A DNA stretch of 64,000 nt from JALYOC01 sp036675345 (lineage in GTDB: Bacteria; Myxococcota; Myxococcia; Myxococcales; Myxococcaceae): the NCBI GenBank assembly GCA_036675345.1, contig JAKFFE010000005.1, forward strand, positions 92,505 through 156,504, read 5' to 3'. The position numbers and the translations under genes were made by a program. Every line of letters starts with the position of its first letter. Position 1 is the stretch's first letter. The notes below the pieces were generated by a model, which saw nothing but the letters and a program-made list of their open reading frames with translations, did not search any database and was not told the DNA's origin. This document shows positions 42,905 to 51,797 of this stretch, piece after piece.

Positions 42905-44236
42905 TCACCGGTGCCCGGGGGCCCGGTTTTGTGCGTGGACCCGCACCACCTCCAGGATTTCGGAGTCGGTGAGGGTCCAGGCGCAGTCCTTGGCCCGGTC
43001 CAGCACCGCGTGGCAGAGGGCGTCCTCCGGCACAATCCCCCGCTGCTCCAGCCAGTAGCGGACGTTGCTCATCCCGCTCATGTGGCCGATCTCGATCTCC
43101 TGGGACTTGCCGAACTCGGTGGCCGGGACCCCGGAGTACACCCGGTCCGCCAGCCAGGCGTCCCCCCGCCGCTGGGCCTTGATGATCGCCGCGGCGTGCA
43201 CCCCGGTGGCGGTCCGGAAGGCGTCCGCCCCCGAGAGCGGGTAGTTGCTGGGGATGGGGAACTTCACCGCCTGGGAGACGAACTGGGCGTAGCGGACCAG
43301 CCCGGAGAGGTCGTGGTCCACCCACCCCACCAGCTTGAGGTTCAACAACAGCAGGTCCAGGGAGGTGTTTCCCACCCGCTCGCCGATCCCCAGCGCGCAG
43401 CCGTGCAGCCGCTGGGCGCCTCCCTCCAGGGCGGCCAGGGCGTTGACCACCGCCAGCCCCCGGTCGTTGTGACCGTGCCACTCCACCTGCACCCGGTCCG
43501 CCACCCCCAACTGCCGGAGGAACTTGCGGGTCCACCGCACCAGGGAGGACGCCCCGGAAGGAGTGGCGTGGCCCACCGTGTCGCACACCACCAGCCGCCG
43601 GGCGCCGTGCTCCACCGCCGCCCGGAACAGCTGTTCCAGCAGGTGCGGCGGGGTGCGGACGGTGTCCTCGGTGACGAAGGCCACCTCCAGCCCCTCCTTC
43701 ACCGCGAAGTCGATCGCCTGCAGCGAGGTGCGGAGCAGGAACTCCCGGTCCCACCCTTCGGCGAACTGACGGATCGGGGAGGAGCCGATGAAGGTGTAGA
43801 GCACCAGCGGCTGGCCGCTTTGCTGGACCGCCTCCACCACCGGGGCAATGTCCGCCACCACGGTGCGGGCCGCGCAGCCGGGATCCAGCCGCAGCTTGCG
43901 CTGCTGGATGTGGCGGCACATCGCCACCACCTCGTGGAAGATCCGCTGGTGGGCCCCGGGCATCCCCAGGTCCGCGGAGTGGATCCCGTTCTCCACCATC
44001 AGCTCCAGCAGCTGGAGCTTGGACTCCAGCGGCGGGTCGGTCACCGAGGGTGACTGCAGCCCGTCGCGCAGCGTCTCGTCGAACAGCTGGAACGGCTGCG
44101 GGGGCCGGGGCGGCGCGTCCCGCAGGTTCCAGTCGAAGACCACGTCCTCCTCACGGGCCAAAACCGCCGGCTTCCCCCCATCCGCCGGTGCGGAGGGAGG
44201 AGATGCAGACCGGCGGTCCTTGGAGCCCGGGATCAC
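42905..44236 (-). CDS. DRE-TIM family acyltransferase/lyase (isopropylmalate- or homocitrate-synthase-like)
   Basis: The protein has 443 residues. The metal-binding signature FDETLRDGLQSPS is near residue 50, and the second conserved motif is VEWHGHNDRGLAVVNALAAL. This is the DRE-TIM metallolyase superfamily, which covers 2-isopropylmalate, homocitrate and citramalate synthases and HMG-CoA lyase. No LeuA regulatory domain (R-domain) follows, so it matches the shorter homocitrate/HMG-type members. Substrates are unresolved. The GTG start at 44236 shares GTGA with the stop of the preceding small gene, a strong coupling sign; the longer frame upstream overlaps that gene and is not family-like. 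Confidence 0.82.
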   Translation of the reverse strand: MIPGSKDRRSASPPSAPADGGKPAVLAREEDVVFDWNLRDAPPRPPQPFQLFDETLRDGLQSPSVTDPPLESKLQLLELMVENGIHSADLGMPGAHQRIFHEVVAMCRHIQQRKLRLDPGCAARTVVADIAPVVEAVQQSGQPLVLYTFIGSSPIRQFAEGWDREFLLRTSLQAIDFAVKEGLEVAFVTEDTVRTPPHLLEQLFRAAVEHGARRLVVCDTVGHATPSGASSLVRWTRKFLRQLGVADRVQVEWHGHNDRGLAVVNALAALEGGAQRLHGCALGIGERVGNTSLDLLLLNLKLVGWVDHDLSGLVRYAQFVSQAVKFPIPSNYPLSGADAFRTATGVHAAAIIKAQRRGDAWLADRVYSGVPATEFGKSQEIEIGHMSGMSNVRYWLEQRGIVPEDALCHAVLDRAKDCAWTLTDSEILEVVRVHAQNRAPGHR

Positions 44237-44442
44237 CGTCCCGCGCGCCTCGACTGGCAGGACAGCTCGTCCTTGCAGGAAGGACCGATGCCGTCGGGAT
44301 GCGCGCCCAGCGGAGCCTTGTCCGACTCCTCCACGCCACAGAGCACGCACTTGCGCTTCCTGGTGCGCCGCTCCGCCCGCCGCTGCTCCGCGATGGCCTT
44401 GGCCCGCTCGCGCGCGTTCTTCCCGTCCGCCTCGTTCGTCAT
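44233..44442 (-). CDS. small cysteine-motif protein (69 aa)
   Basis: The protein has 69 residues. A charged helical first half (NARERAKAIAEQRRAERRTR) precedes CVLCGVEES and a later GPSCKDELSC segment. The four cysteines (C-x2-C and two further) suggest a zinc-ribbon-like fold. I start it at the ATG at 44442, which has GGAGAC just upstream; the ATG at 44472 would overlap the thiolase stop by one base and add 10 residues. Its stop overlaps the GTG of the DRE-TIM gene by 4 bases. It is therefore probably translated as part of a thiolase, small protein, DRE-TIM operon. The role is unknown. Confidence 0.75.
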   Translation of the reverse strand: MTNEADGKNARERAKAIAEQRRAERRTRKRKCVLCGVEESDKAPLGAHPDGIGPSCKDELSCQSRRAGR

Positions 44443-44471
44443 GTCTCCGGTCTCTCCGAACCCGCTTGGCA

Positions 44472-45668
44472 TCAGAGCGCCTCAACCAACAGGGCGATGC
44501 CCTGGCCACCGCCGATGCAGGCCGAACCGATACCATACCGTCCGCCCCGCCGCTTCAGCTCGTAGAGCAGGTGCATGGTGATCCGGGCGCCGGACGCCCC
44601 CAGGGGATGGCCGACGGCGATCGCCCCGCCGTCCACGTTGGTCCGCTCCCGGTTCAGGCCCAGCTCCTTCTCCACCGCCAGGTACTGGGGGGCGAAGGCC
44701 TCGTTGACCTCCACCAGGTCCGCGTCACCCACGGTGAACTCCGCCCGCTCGCACAGCCGGCGGATGGCCGGGGCGGGGCCAATGCCCATGATCTTGGGGT
44801 CGCAGCCGGAGACGCCCCAGTTCACCAGCCGGCCGATCGGGGTCAGGCCCTTCTTCTCCGCCCAGCTGCGGGTGGCCATCACGAAGGACCCCGCGCCGTC
44901 ACAGATTCCGGAGGCGGCGCCGGCGTGGACCACCCCGTCCTTCTTGAACACCTTGGGCAGCTTCTTGAGCGACTCCACGGTGGTCTCCGGGCGGTTGTGC
45001 TCGTCCTGGGAGAACACGGTGGTGCCCTTCTTGGTCTTCAGCTCCACCGGGGAGATCTCCGCGGCCAGCCGGCCCTCCTTCTGGGCGGCGGCGAACCGCT
45101 GCTGGGAGAGGACCGCGTACTGGTCCACGTCGTCCTGGGACAGCTGGTAGTCCACCGCCAGGTTCTCGGCGGTGATCGCCATCGGGGAGCCGGTGTAGCT
45201 GTCGGTCAGCGCCGACCACAGCATGTCCTCCAGCCCGCCCTTGCCCAGCGGGATGCCCCAGCGGGCGCCGCGGATCACGTGGGGGGCCTGGCTCATCGAC
45301 TCGGTGCCGCCGGCCAGCACCACGTTGGCCTGGTCGGTCAGCATCAGCTCCGCCGCGTTCACCAGGGCCTGGAAGCCGGACCCGCACAGCCGGTTCACCC
45401 CCAGCGCCGGGACCGGCACCGGGACCCCGGTCTTCAGGCCCACGTGGCGGGGCAGATAGATGGCGTCGGCGGAGGTCTGGACCACGTTGCCGTAGACCAC
45501 GTGCTGGATGTCCTCGGGGGAGACCTTGGACTGGGCCAGCGCGGCCTTGGCCGACTCCACCGCCAGGTCGGTGGCGGACAGATCCTTCAACGCCCCACCG
45601 AAGGTCCCGAAGGGGGTGCGCTTGGCGGACAGGAACCAGATCTCTTCGTTCTTCGACACGCTCTTCAT
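44472..45668 (-). CDS. thiolase (acetyl-CoA C-acyltransferase)
   Basis: The protein has 398 residues of the thiolase family. The nucleophilic cysteine is in NRLCGSGFQALVN. The catalytic histidine lies in AIAVGHPLGASGARI, and the second cysteine is in SACIGGGQGIALLVE. It condenses or cleaves acyl-CoAs, acting as acetoacetyl-CoA synthase/thiolase or 3-ketoacyl-CoA thiolase. The signal NEAFAPQYLAVE is also classic. No beta-oxidation partner is adjacent. It precedes the small cysteine protein on the minus strand, and the TGA of the thiolase may be reused as the ATG of that gene. Start chosen: the ATG at 45668. Confidence 0.94.
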   Translation of the reverse strand: MKSVSKNEEIWFLSAKRTPFGTFGGALKDLSATDLAVESAKAALAQSKVSPEDIQHVVYGNVVQTSADAIYLPRHVGLKTGVPVPVPALGVNRLCGSGFQALVNAAELMLTDQANVVLAGGTESMSQAPHVIRGARWGIPLGKGGLEDMLWSALTDSYTGSPMAITAENLAVDYQLSQDDVDQYAVLSQQRFAAAQKEGRLAAEISPVELKTKKGTTVFSQDEHNRPETTVESLKKLPKVFKKDGVVHAGAASGICDGAGSFVMATRSWAEKKGLTPIGRLVNWGVSGCDPKIMGIGPAPAIRRLCERAEFTVGDADLVEVNEAFAPQYLAVEKELGLNRERTNVDGGAIAVGHPLGASGARITMHLLYELKRRGGRYGIGSACIGGGQGIALLVEAL

Positions 45669-45698
45669 TCGGCTCTCCTCGAAAAGGGTTGGCGGGGC

Positions 45699-47672
45699 TC
45701 AGGCCAGCTTCAACGCCTCGAACACCCTGCTCCCGTGGTTCTTGATGGCTGGCACCAGCCCGCCCTCACTCTGCAATGCGCGGACGATGGGGCTGGGGAG
45801 CTCCGCGTGGAACACCCTCCCGCTGGCCAGATGGACCACCGTCCCCAGGAAGGGGTCCACCGTCAGCTCCTCCCCCTCCGCGGCGACCTCGTAGAACGCC
45901 TGCTCGCGGATGACCAGATACGGCAAGGCCTCGTTCACCAGATTTCTCTTGTGGATGAAGGCGTAGCTGCGCGCAATCACCGCCTGCACCCCGGCCCCCC
46001 GCAGCGCCCACACCGCGTGTTCCCGGGAGGAGCCGGTCCCCCACCCCTCCCCGGCCACCACCACCGTCTGCCCGGCCTGGGCGCGGGGATAGAACTCCGG
46101 CCGTACGTGGTGGAAGGCGTGCCGCCCCACCTCGGAGAGCTCGGTCAGGTGGCAGAACTCGCCGGGGATGATCGCGTCGGTGTCCACGTGGTCCCCGAAA
46201 CGCTGCACCCGTCCCCGCACCATCTGCCGGCGCAGCTGTCCTCCGGCCGAGTTGCCGGAGTGGGCCCGCGCCAGGTGGATCCCCGGCTCGCGGGTCTGCA
46301 GCGCCGGCACCGGCCCGCGGGGGGCGCGATCCAAGAGCCGCTCGTAGCGGTCCTGATCCACCCTGGCCAGCAGTGGGCGGGGGTCGGCGATTCTCATCCC
46401 CACCGAGGAGGCCGCCACCGTGGCGGCCGAGGACAGCCAGGCATGCGAACCGGCGCCCATCCGGTTCTGGTAGTTGCGGTTCTGCGAGGACAGCCACACC
46501 TCGCCGGGCTGAGCCTTCTCCGAGGCCACCCCCAGACACATCGAGCAGCCGGGGGGGCCGATCCGGAAGCCGGCGCGCTCGTAGATTGCCCACAGCCCCT
46601 TCTCCCGGAGCCGACGGACGATGGCCAGGTCTCCGGGCACCACCAGCTTCTTGGGGGAGATAGGCAGCGAGGCCGGGCCGTGGGTCAGCGCCTGCTCCAA
46701 CACCAGCGCGCCCAGCACCAGCTCCTCCTCGGTGGTGGTGCAGGCGCCGATGAAGCAGCCGTGCAGCGCCGTGCCCACCGCCTCCTCCACCCCGCGCACG
46801 TTGTCCGGGGAGTAGGGCCGGGCCACCTGGGGCCCCAGGCGGTCCAGGTCGATCGGGTAGCGGGCCAGGTAGGGGGCGTCGGGATCGGCGCGGAAGCGCA
46901 GCGCGGGGGCGTCGTTTCCGGCGCGGTTGGACAGCCAGCGGGCCACCACCTCATCGGCCTCGAAGATGCCGTTGAGCCCACCGAACTCGGCGGTCATGTT
47001 GGCGATGGTAAAGCGCATGTCGGTGGAGAAGCCGGCCACCGCCTCGCCCCGGTACTCGACGCTGCGCTCCATGGCCACGGTGTTCCGGCCCAGGATCCCC
47101 AGGGTGCGCAAGATCACATCCTTGCCGCCGATCCCGAACGGCAGCCGGCCGCGATACTCGACGCTGATCGCCTGGGGGACCTCGATCCAGGACTGACCCA
47201 GCACCATCGCCGCGGTGATGTCCGCGCCGCCCAGCCCGATCGCGAACGCCCCCAGTCCTCCGTGGGAGGAGGTGTGCGAGTCGGCCCCCAGCACCACCTG
47301 GCCCGGCTGGACCAGGTCCCGGTAGAAGCGGGTGTGGAGGATGGTGGCGTTGGCGTCGTAGAAGTGGCGGATCCCGCTCTCCTGGGCGAACGCGCGGGAA
47401 AGCTGCACCAGCTGCCGGGTGCGCGGATCATGCTCCAGGGTGACCGGATCCACGGTGTGGTCCACCGCCAGGAAGAAGCGGTCCTTGTCGTGCAGCGGCG
47501 GGCGGCCCAGCGCCTGGTAGGTCCGGTCCATCCCGTTCCAGGCCAGCTCACTGGCGATCGTCCAGTCGACCTTGATCTGGACGATGTCCCCCGCCTGGAC
47601 CCACGGACGCGCCAGTCCCCGCGCGTGGTGCGCGAGGATCTTCTGGGTCAGCGTCATCGGCCTGGGTTCCAT
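45699..47672 (-). CDS. fused aconitase-family hydro-lyase (LeuC plus LeuD domains)
   Basis: The protein has 657 residues. The large domain carries the [4Fe-4S] cysteines in CFIGACTTTEEEL and GPPGCSMCLGVA, with ADSHTSSHGGLGAFAIGLGG and SSQNRNYQNRMGAGSH nearby. The small swivel domain follows in the same chain (GDHVDTDAIIPGEF, WGTGSSREHAVWALRGAG), so LeuC- and LeuD-like parts are fused. Length and order resemble the short bacterial aconitase/homoaconitase forms more than classical AcnA (about 890). It could dehydrate and rehydrate citrate, homocitrate, isopropylmalate or a related acid. Start choices are GTG 47684, ATG 47672 (used) and ATG 47657. It is the upstream gene of the minus run, with 30 bases to the thiolase gene. 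Confidence 0.85.
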   Translation of the reverse strand: MEPRPMTLTQKILAHHARGLARPWVQAGDIVQIKVDWTIASELAWNGMDRTYQALGRPPLHDKDRFFLAVDHTVDPVTLEHDPRTRQLVQLSRAFAQESGIRHFYDANATILHTRFYRDLVQPGQVVLGADSHTSSHGGLGAFAIGLGGADITAAMVLGQSWIEVPQAISVEYRGRLPFGIGGKDVILRTLGILGRNTVAMERSVEYRGEAVAGFSTDMRFTIANMTAEFGGLNGIFEADEVVARWLSNRAGNDAPALRFRADPDAPYLARYPIDLDRLGPQVARPYSPDNVRGVEEAVGTALHGCFIGACTTTEEELVLGALVLEQALTHGPASLPISPKKLVVPGDLAIVRRLREKGLWAIYERAGFRIGPPGCSMCLGVASEKAQPGEVWLSSQNRNYQNRMGAGSHAWLSSAATVAASSVGMRIADPRPLLARVDQDRYERLLDRAPRGPVPALQTREPGIHLARAHSGNSAGGQLRRQMVRGRVQRFGDHVDTDAIIPGEFCHLTELSEVGRHAFHHVRPEFYPRAQAGQTVVVAGEGWGTGSSREHAVWALRGAGVQAVIARSYAFIHKRNLVNEALPYLVIREQAFYEVAAEGEELTVDPFLGTVVHLASGRVFHAELPSPIVRALQSEGGLVPAIKNHGSRVFEALKLA

Positions 47673-47756
47673 GGGCGGGAGCACCCTAGCCTAATGAGGA
47701 GGCACGGCTGACGCCGCCGCGCGACGCCTCCCCCTCAGGGAGGCGAACGGGCGTCC

Positions 47757-49220
47757 CTACAGCACTTCGCGCAGGACGATCAGACCGCGCTCGGACTCCA
47801 GCGCGTAGACCAGGCCGGACGCATCCCGGGCGGCGTGCACCGCGGTGACCCCCTCGTAGAAGAAGTTGCCGCGGGTGGCGGAGGTGTCGCTCCAGGCGTT
47901 GAAGTGGCCTGCCAGGACCGGTGCCGCCGGGTTGGTGATGTCCAGGATCCGGACCCCATCCTGGTGGTAGGCCAGGTACAGCCGGTTCCCGACCCGGTCC
48001 ACCTGGTTGGCGGAGACCTCCGGGCGGGTGGCGTACTCGCCCGCCGGCACCGGCGCGGTGGGGGTGGTGAAGTCCAGGGCGCGGACGTGACCGCCCCACC
48101 CTTCGCTGATCTCGAACACCCAGGGGGTGGTGCCGAAGGTGGCCGCGGCCAGCGCGTGGCTGTTCCTGGCCGGCTCCAGCGGCGAAGCGGCGTTCCCCAA
48201 CTGGGTGGGCACCCCCGGCTGGGCGATGCTGGCGGCCACCAGCCCCAGCCCGCCATAGGCCCCGTAGATCCGGTCTCCCTCCAGCACGCTGTGGTGCGGA
48301 TAGTTGCTCAGGCCCAGATCCGCCGCCGCGAACCGCCCCAGCAACACCGGGGAGCGGGGATTGGCGACGTTGAAGATCAGCACGTGGCCAGAATCGATGG
48401 AGTTGGCCAGCAGCCGGTTGCTGACCGGATCCACGTAGATGCTGCGGATCGCCTCCGGCGGCGAGGGCTGGCGGTTCAGCTCGGTGGAAGGGATGGGGCT
48501 CACCGCCAGATCGAAGTAGAGCAGCCCGTTGAAGCGGGAGGCGACGTAGAGCACGTCCTGGTGCACCCAGACGTCGTAGAAGTAGTCCGCGTTGCCCAGG
48601 GAGTCGGACCGGTTGAACTGGTGCTCCAGCGCGGGGTGGGCGGGGTCGGTGACGTTGAAGACGTTCATCCCGCCGGCGCCGGAGGCCACGTAGGCGTAGC
48701 CATTGTGGACGAACACATCCAGCGGGGTGCCCTGGGTGACCCTGGCCTCGCCCTCGAAGGTCAGCCCGGAAGCCTCCTCCTCGCCGGCCAGGCGGACAAT
48801 CCGCTTCATCTCGAACGTGCCCTTGGCCCGCTCCACGCCGTCCACGCAGATCTGGAAGTTCCCCTGGACCGTCCGGGGATCCGGGGCGCGGCACCCGGTG
48901 AAGGCGCGCTGCTCCACCCGCCCCCCGGAGGAGGTGGTGGCGGAGCGCAGGAAGAACCGCTCGGTGAAGTCCACCAGGTCCAGCTCCCGACCTTCCATCT
49001 TGGGCGCGGCCGGATCGTGGAAGGAGGTGACCGTGACCAGGCGGTTGCCCGTCGCGTCCTCGCCCAGCCCATGCCAGACGCCGGCCACCTCCACCGTGGC
49101 CAGCTCCTCCGCCGAGCAGGTGTCCTGGGGAAGGCTGTCGGGTTCACAACCGGGCTCTTCCTTCTCCGGACAGCCGAAGAGGAGCACGGCAAGGGGCAGG
49201 ACCAGGAGGATGTGCTTCAT
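47757..49220 (-). CDS. LVIVD-repeat beta-propeller lipoprotein
   Basis: The protein has 487 residues with a signal ending in LLFGC (Cys17). Residues 20-170 hold a Cys-containing N-terminal domain. The rest carries six or seven LVIVD-type repeats, each with YVAS or YVAY strands and a following D/NVTDPAHPAL-like turn (GMNVFNVTDPAHPAL, GVRILDITNPAAPVLAGHF, LIFNVANPRSPVLLGRF). LVIVD proteins form extracellular propellers of unknown, probably binding, function. No enzymatic motif is seen. It is the divergent partner of the metallopeptidase gene, with 134 bases between the starts. It should be anchored in the outer membrane or periplasm. Confidence 0.85.
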   Translation of the reverse strand: MKHILLVLPLAVLLFGCPEKEEPGCEPDSLPQDTCSAEELATVEVAGVWHGLGEDATGNRLVTVTSFHDPAAPKMEGRELDLVDFTERFFLRSATTSSGGRVEQRAFTGCRAPDPRTVQGNFQICVDGVERAKGTFEMKRIVRLAGEEEASGLTFEGEARVTQGTPLDVFVHNGYAYVASGAGGMNVFNVTDPAHPALEHQFNRSDSLGNADYFYDVWVHQDVLYVASRFNGLLYFDLAVSPIPSTELNRQPSPPEAIRSIYVDPVSNRLLANSIDSGHVLIFNVANPRSPVLLGRFAAADLGLSNYPHHSVLEGDRIYGAYGGLGLVAASIAQPGVPTQLGNAASPLEPARNSHALAAATFGTTPWVFEISEGWGGHVRALDFTTPTAPVPAGEYATRPEVSANQVDRVGNRLYLAYHQDGVRILDITNPAAPVLAGHFNAWSDTSATRGNFFYEGVTAVHAARDASGLVYALESERGLIVLREVL

Positions 49221-49354
49221 TCGCTGACCAGTTAGCGCGCGACGCGGCCCCCGCGCAAGGATGGGTTCCGGGGGCCGGCCCCAGGCAGGCTAGAGTCTTC
49301 CGCCAGGACTTTGTGACGGCGCCCGGCCGGGGCGCCCAGTCGAAGAGAGCACTC

Positions 49355-51796
49355 ATGAGAGCAAGCGGGTTGGTGTGGGCGGCGATCGCGGTGCTGGCCA
49401 GTGGCTGCGCCGCCAGGCCGGTGGTGGAGCGGTTCGTGGCCGACAAGACCATCGCCGAGGTGGGGAACAGCGTCACCCTGCAGTGGCGGGTGATCGACGC
49501 GGACAGCGTCCGGATCAGCAACGTGGGGGAGATCCCGGCCGGGGCGACCTTCGTCACCGTCAACCCCACCCAGACCACCACCTATGTGCTCACCGCCACC
49601 AACGAGGGCGGGTCGGTGGACAGCGACCCGCTGACGGTGACAGTCAACCCCCGGCTGGACGTCAGCGGGGGGACCTATGCCACTCCCGGCGCGCTGGGCC
49701 GGACCTTCGCGGTGGTGCTGCGCGAGCTCTCCAACCAGCCGCCGACGGGCTCCACCACGGTCTCCATCACTCCGCCAGGGGGCGGCGCCTTCACCCTGGA
49801 GTGCGCGGGGGGCCGGCCGATGTGCGTGGTGCTGGAGCCCACCGTGGCCCCGGTGGACGGCAGCTACACCGCCAGCGCCACCGTGGGCGGGGTGCCGGTC
49901 ACCCATGCCTTCACCGTGGACACCGCCCAGCGGATGTTCGCGGCGGGGCCGATCTTCGCCGAGCAGACTTCCGGGACCACCGTCTCCGCCAGCTGGGGAC
50001 CCTCGCCGGGCGCGGTCGCCTACCGGGCGCGGCTGGTGGACGGCGCCGGCGCCCCGCTGGGGCCGGAGCAGGTGCTGACCGCCACCGAGGCGGTGCTGCA
50101 GGCCTTCACCGCACTGGGCGGGTCGGTCCGGGTGGCAATCGAGACCGCCTCCGTCGATCTGACCGGGAACACCGCCGGACCCGAGGCGCCGCCTGCGCCC
50201 AACGTGGCCTTCGCCGACGCGCCGCTGGGCGGAAAGCCGGGCAGCTGGCGGCTGTTCCAGCCGGAGAGCTTCCAGGGGAACACGCTGAGCGTCCCGCTGC
50301 CCTCGCTGGGCCTGGGCGAGCGGGCGGCGGTGATCGTGCTGAACGTCGACGGCGCGGACTTCCTGCCCGCCTCCCCGGCGAACAACGTCCAGCTGACCAT
50401 CACCGGCACCAACTCGCTGCCGCTGCGCGACCCGGGACCGGTGTGGGAGAAGGCCGGGCCGGAGCAGCTGCTGGAGCAGCGGGGCCGGACCGCGCATCAG
50501 CAGTTCAGGGCCCTGGACGACGCCCGGGTCAACGCCCTGCTGGGCAAGGAGGGGGTCAGCCCGGCCCGGACGGCGGTGGCCGCGCCGGCGCCCGCCAATG
50601 CCAGCTTCTGTGTGCGGGAGGGACTGACCAGCGTCTTTAGCCGGCGTCCGGCCACCCTGCGGCACGAGACCGCGCACATGGTGTTCTACGTGGACGACGC
50701 CGACCTGTCTGACTTCGCCACCCACGAGCCGGGGATCTGGACTTCGCTGGGTCAAAGCTGGGAGGGCACTTCCAACAACGGGATCTACGCCAAGGTCACC
50801 GGGGCGTTCGGGCCGGAGAGCGACGTGGACGCCGACGGCAAGCTGCTGGTGCTGTTCTCCGACCTGCTGGGCCCCGCCGAGAACGGGGGAATCCTGCTGG
50901 GCTACTTCAGCTCCGGGGACACCCTGTTCGCCCGTGACGAGTCCGCCTCCTGCTCCGGGACCCGGGGCAATGGCGCGGACATGTTCTTCATGAACGGGAT
51001 CAAGAACCTGACCGACGCCGGAGGTCCTGCTTCTGATCCCGCTGTCGTCGCCGCAGATACGATCACCCGCGTCTACCCGGACACCCTGGCGCACGAGTTC
51101 CAGCACCTGATCAACACCGCCGGGCACTGCCTGCCCAACGGCTGCACCCAGGTGGAGGAGACCTGGCTCAACGAGGGCCTCTCGATGGTGGCGGAGGACG
51201 TGGCCGGCTTCGGGTGGAACACCAACACCCTGGCCGGGGAGCTGTATCTGGACCGGCTGCCGGGTCCGGATCTCTTCTCCTACCACCGGCGCAGCCTCAC
51301 CACCTGGGAGGGAGATCCGATCGGGAACTACCAGGCAGTGCACTCCCTGGTGCGCTACTGGGCGGACCGCTACGGGGAGGGGATCTTGCCGGAGCTGGTG
51401 GCGGGGAACCTCCGCGGGCTGGAGCGCACCGAGGCGGTGCTACTGGCCCCCTTCTCCCGCCAGCTGGCGGAGTGGACCACCGCGCTGATGTTCTCCAACG
51501 AGTCCTTCAGCCCCTCCCCGGTGTTCGACTTCACCGGGGACGCCTGGACCCCGTTCCACTCCGAGCTGACCTACGTGAACTACCAGCCGCTGAACCCGGG
51601 CCCCGGGGTCTCGGCGGCGGTGCGGCGCAACGGCTGGAACGCCTTCGTGACCGGCTCCGGCGGAGGGGGAAACGCCACCCTCACCGTCACCAGCACCGAG
51701 GCGGTCAAGCCCCACGTGGTGGTGGTGCGGTTCGCCGGCTACCTGCAGCAGTGCAAGGGGCTGCCCAGCACCGTGATCTCCGGGCAGTGCCCGTAG
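49355..51796 (+). CDS. lipoprotein metallopeptidase with HEFQH zinc site
   Basis: The protein has 813 residues. A signal with lipobox LASGC is followed by an Ig-like domain (RFVADKTIAEVGNSVTLQWR and TQTTTYVLTATNEGG). A second beta-rich region spans residues about 100-330. The zinc site is LAHEFQHLINTAGHC (HExxH; His codon at 51092) with a downstream glutamate in EETWLNEGLSMVAEDVAGF. This fits the hyicolysin-type M30 or a neighbouring gluzincin family. It is likely secreted and membrane tethered, and may degrade proteins outside the cell. The ATG at 49355 has GAAGAGAG upstream; 14 more codons are open before it. It ends 1 base from the stop of the convergent dehydrogenase. Confidence 0.82.
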   Translation: MRASGLVWAAIAVLASGCAARPVVERFVADKTIAEVGNSVTLQWRVIDADSVRISNVGEIPAGATFVTVNPTQTTTYVLTATNEGGSVDSDPLTVTVNPRLDVSGGTYATPGALGRTFAVVLRELSNQPPTGSTTVSITPPGGGAFTLECAGGRPMCVVLEPTVAPVDGSYTASATVGGVPVTHAFTVDTAQRMFAAGPIFAEQTSGTTVSASWGPSPGAVAYRARLVDGAGAPLGPEQVLTATEAVLQAFTALGGSVRVAIETASVDLTGNTAGPEAPPAPNVAFADAPLGGKPGSWRLFQPESFQGNTLSVPLPSLGLGERAAVIVLNVDGADFLPASPANNVQLTITGTNSLPLRDPGPVWEKAGPEQLLEQRGRTAHQQFRALDDARVNALLGKEGVSPARTAVAAPAPANASFCVREGLTSVFSRRPATLRHETAHMVFYVDDADLSDFATHEPGIWTSLGQSWEGTSNNGIYAKVTGAFGPESDVDADGKLLVLFSDLLGPAENGGILLGYFSSGDTLFARDESASCSGTRGNGADMFFMNGIKNLTDAGGPASDPAVVAADTITRVYPDTLAHEFQHLINTAGHCLPNGCTQVEETWLNEGLSMVAEDVAGFGWNTNTLAGELYLDRLPGPDLFSYHRRSLTTWEGDPIGNYQAVHSLVRYWADRYGEGILPELVAGNLRGLERTEAVLLAPFSRQLAEWTTALMFSNESFSPSPVFDFTGDAWTPFHSELTYVNYQPLNPGPGVSAAVRRNGWNAFVTGSGGGGNATLTVTSTEAVKPHVVVVRFAGYLQQCKGLPSTVISGQCP

Positions 51797-51797
51797 G

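Noticed and set aside
43848..47711. 1287-codon plus-strand frame opposite the thiolase and aconitase genes
   Set aside because: The minus strand has complete catalytic motifs for both enzymes, while the plus-strand translation is low-complexity Gly/His/Arg.
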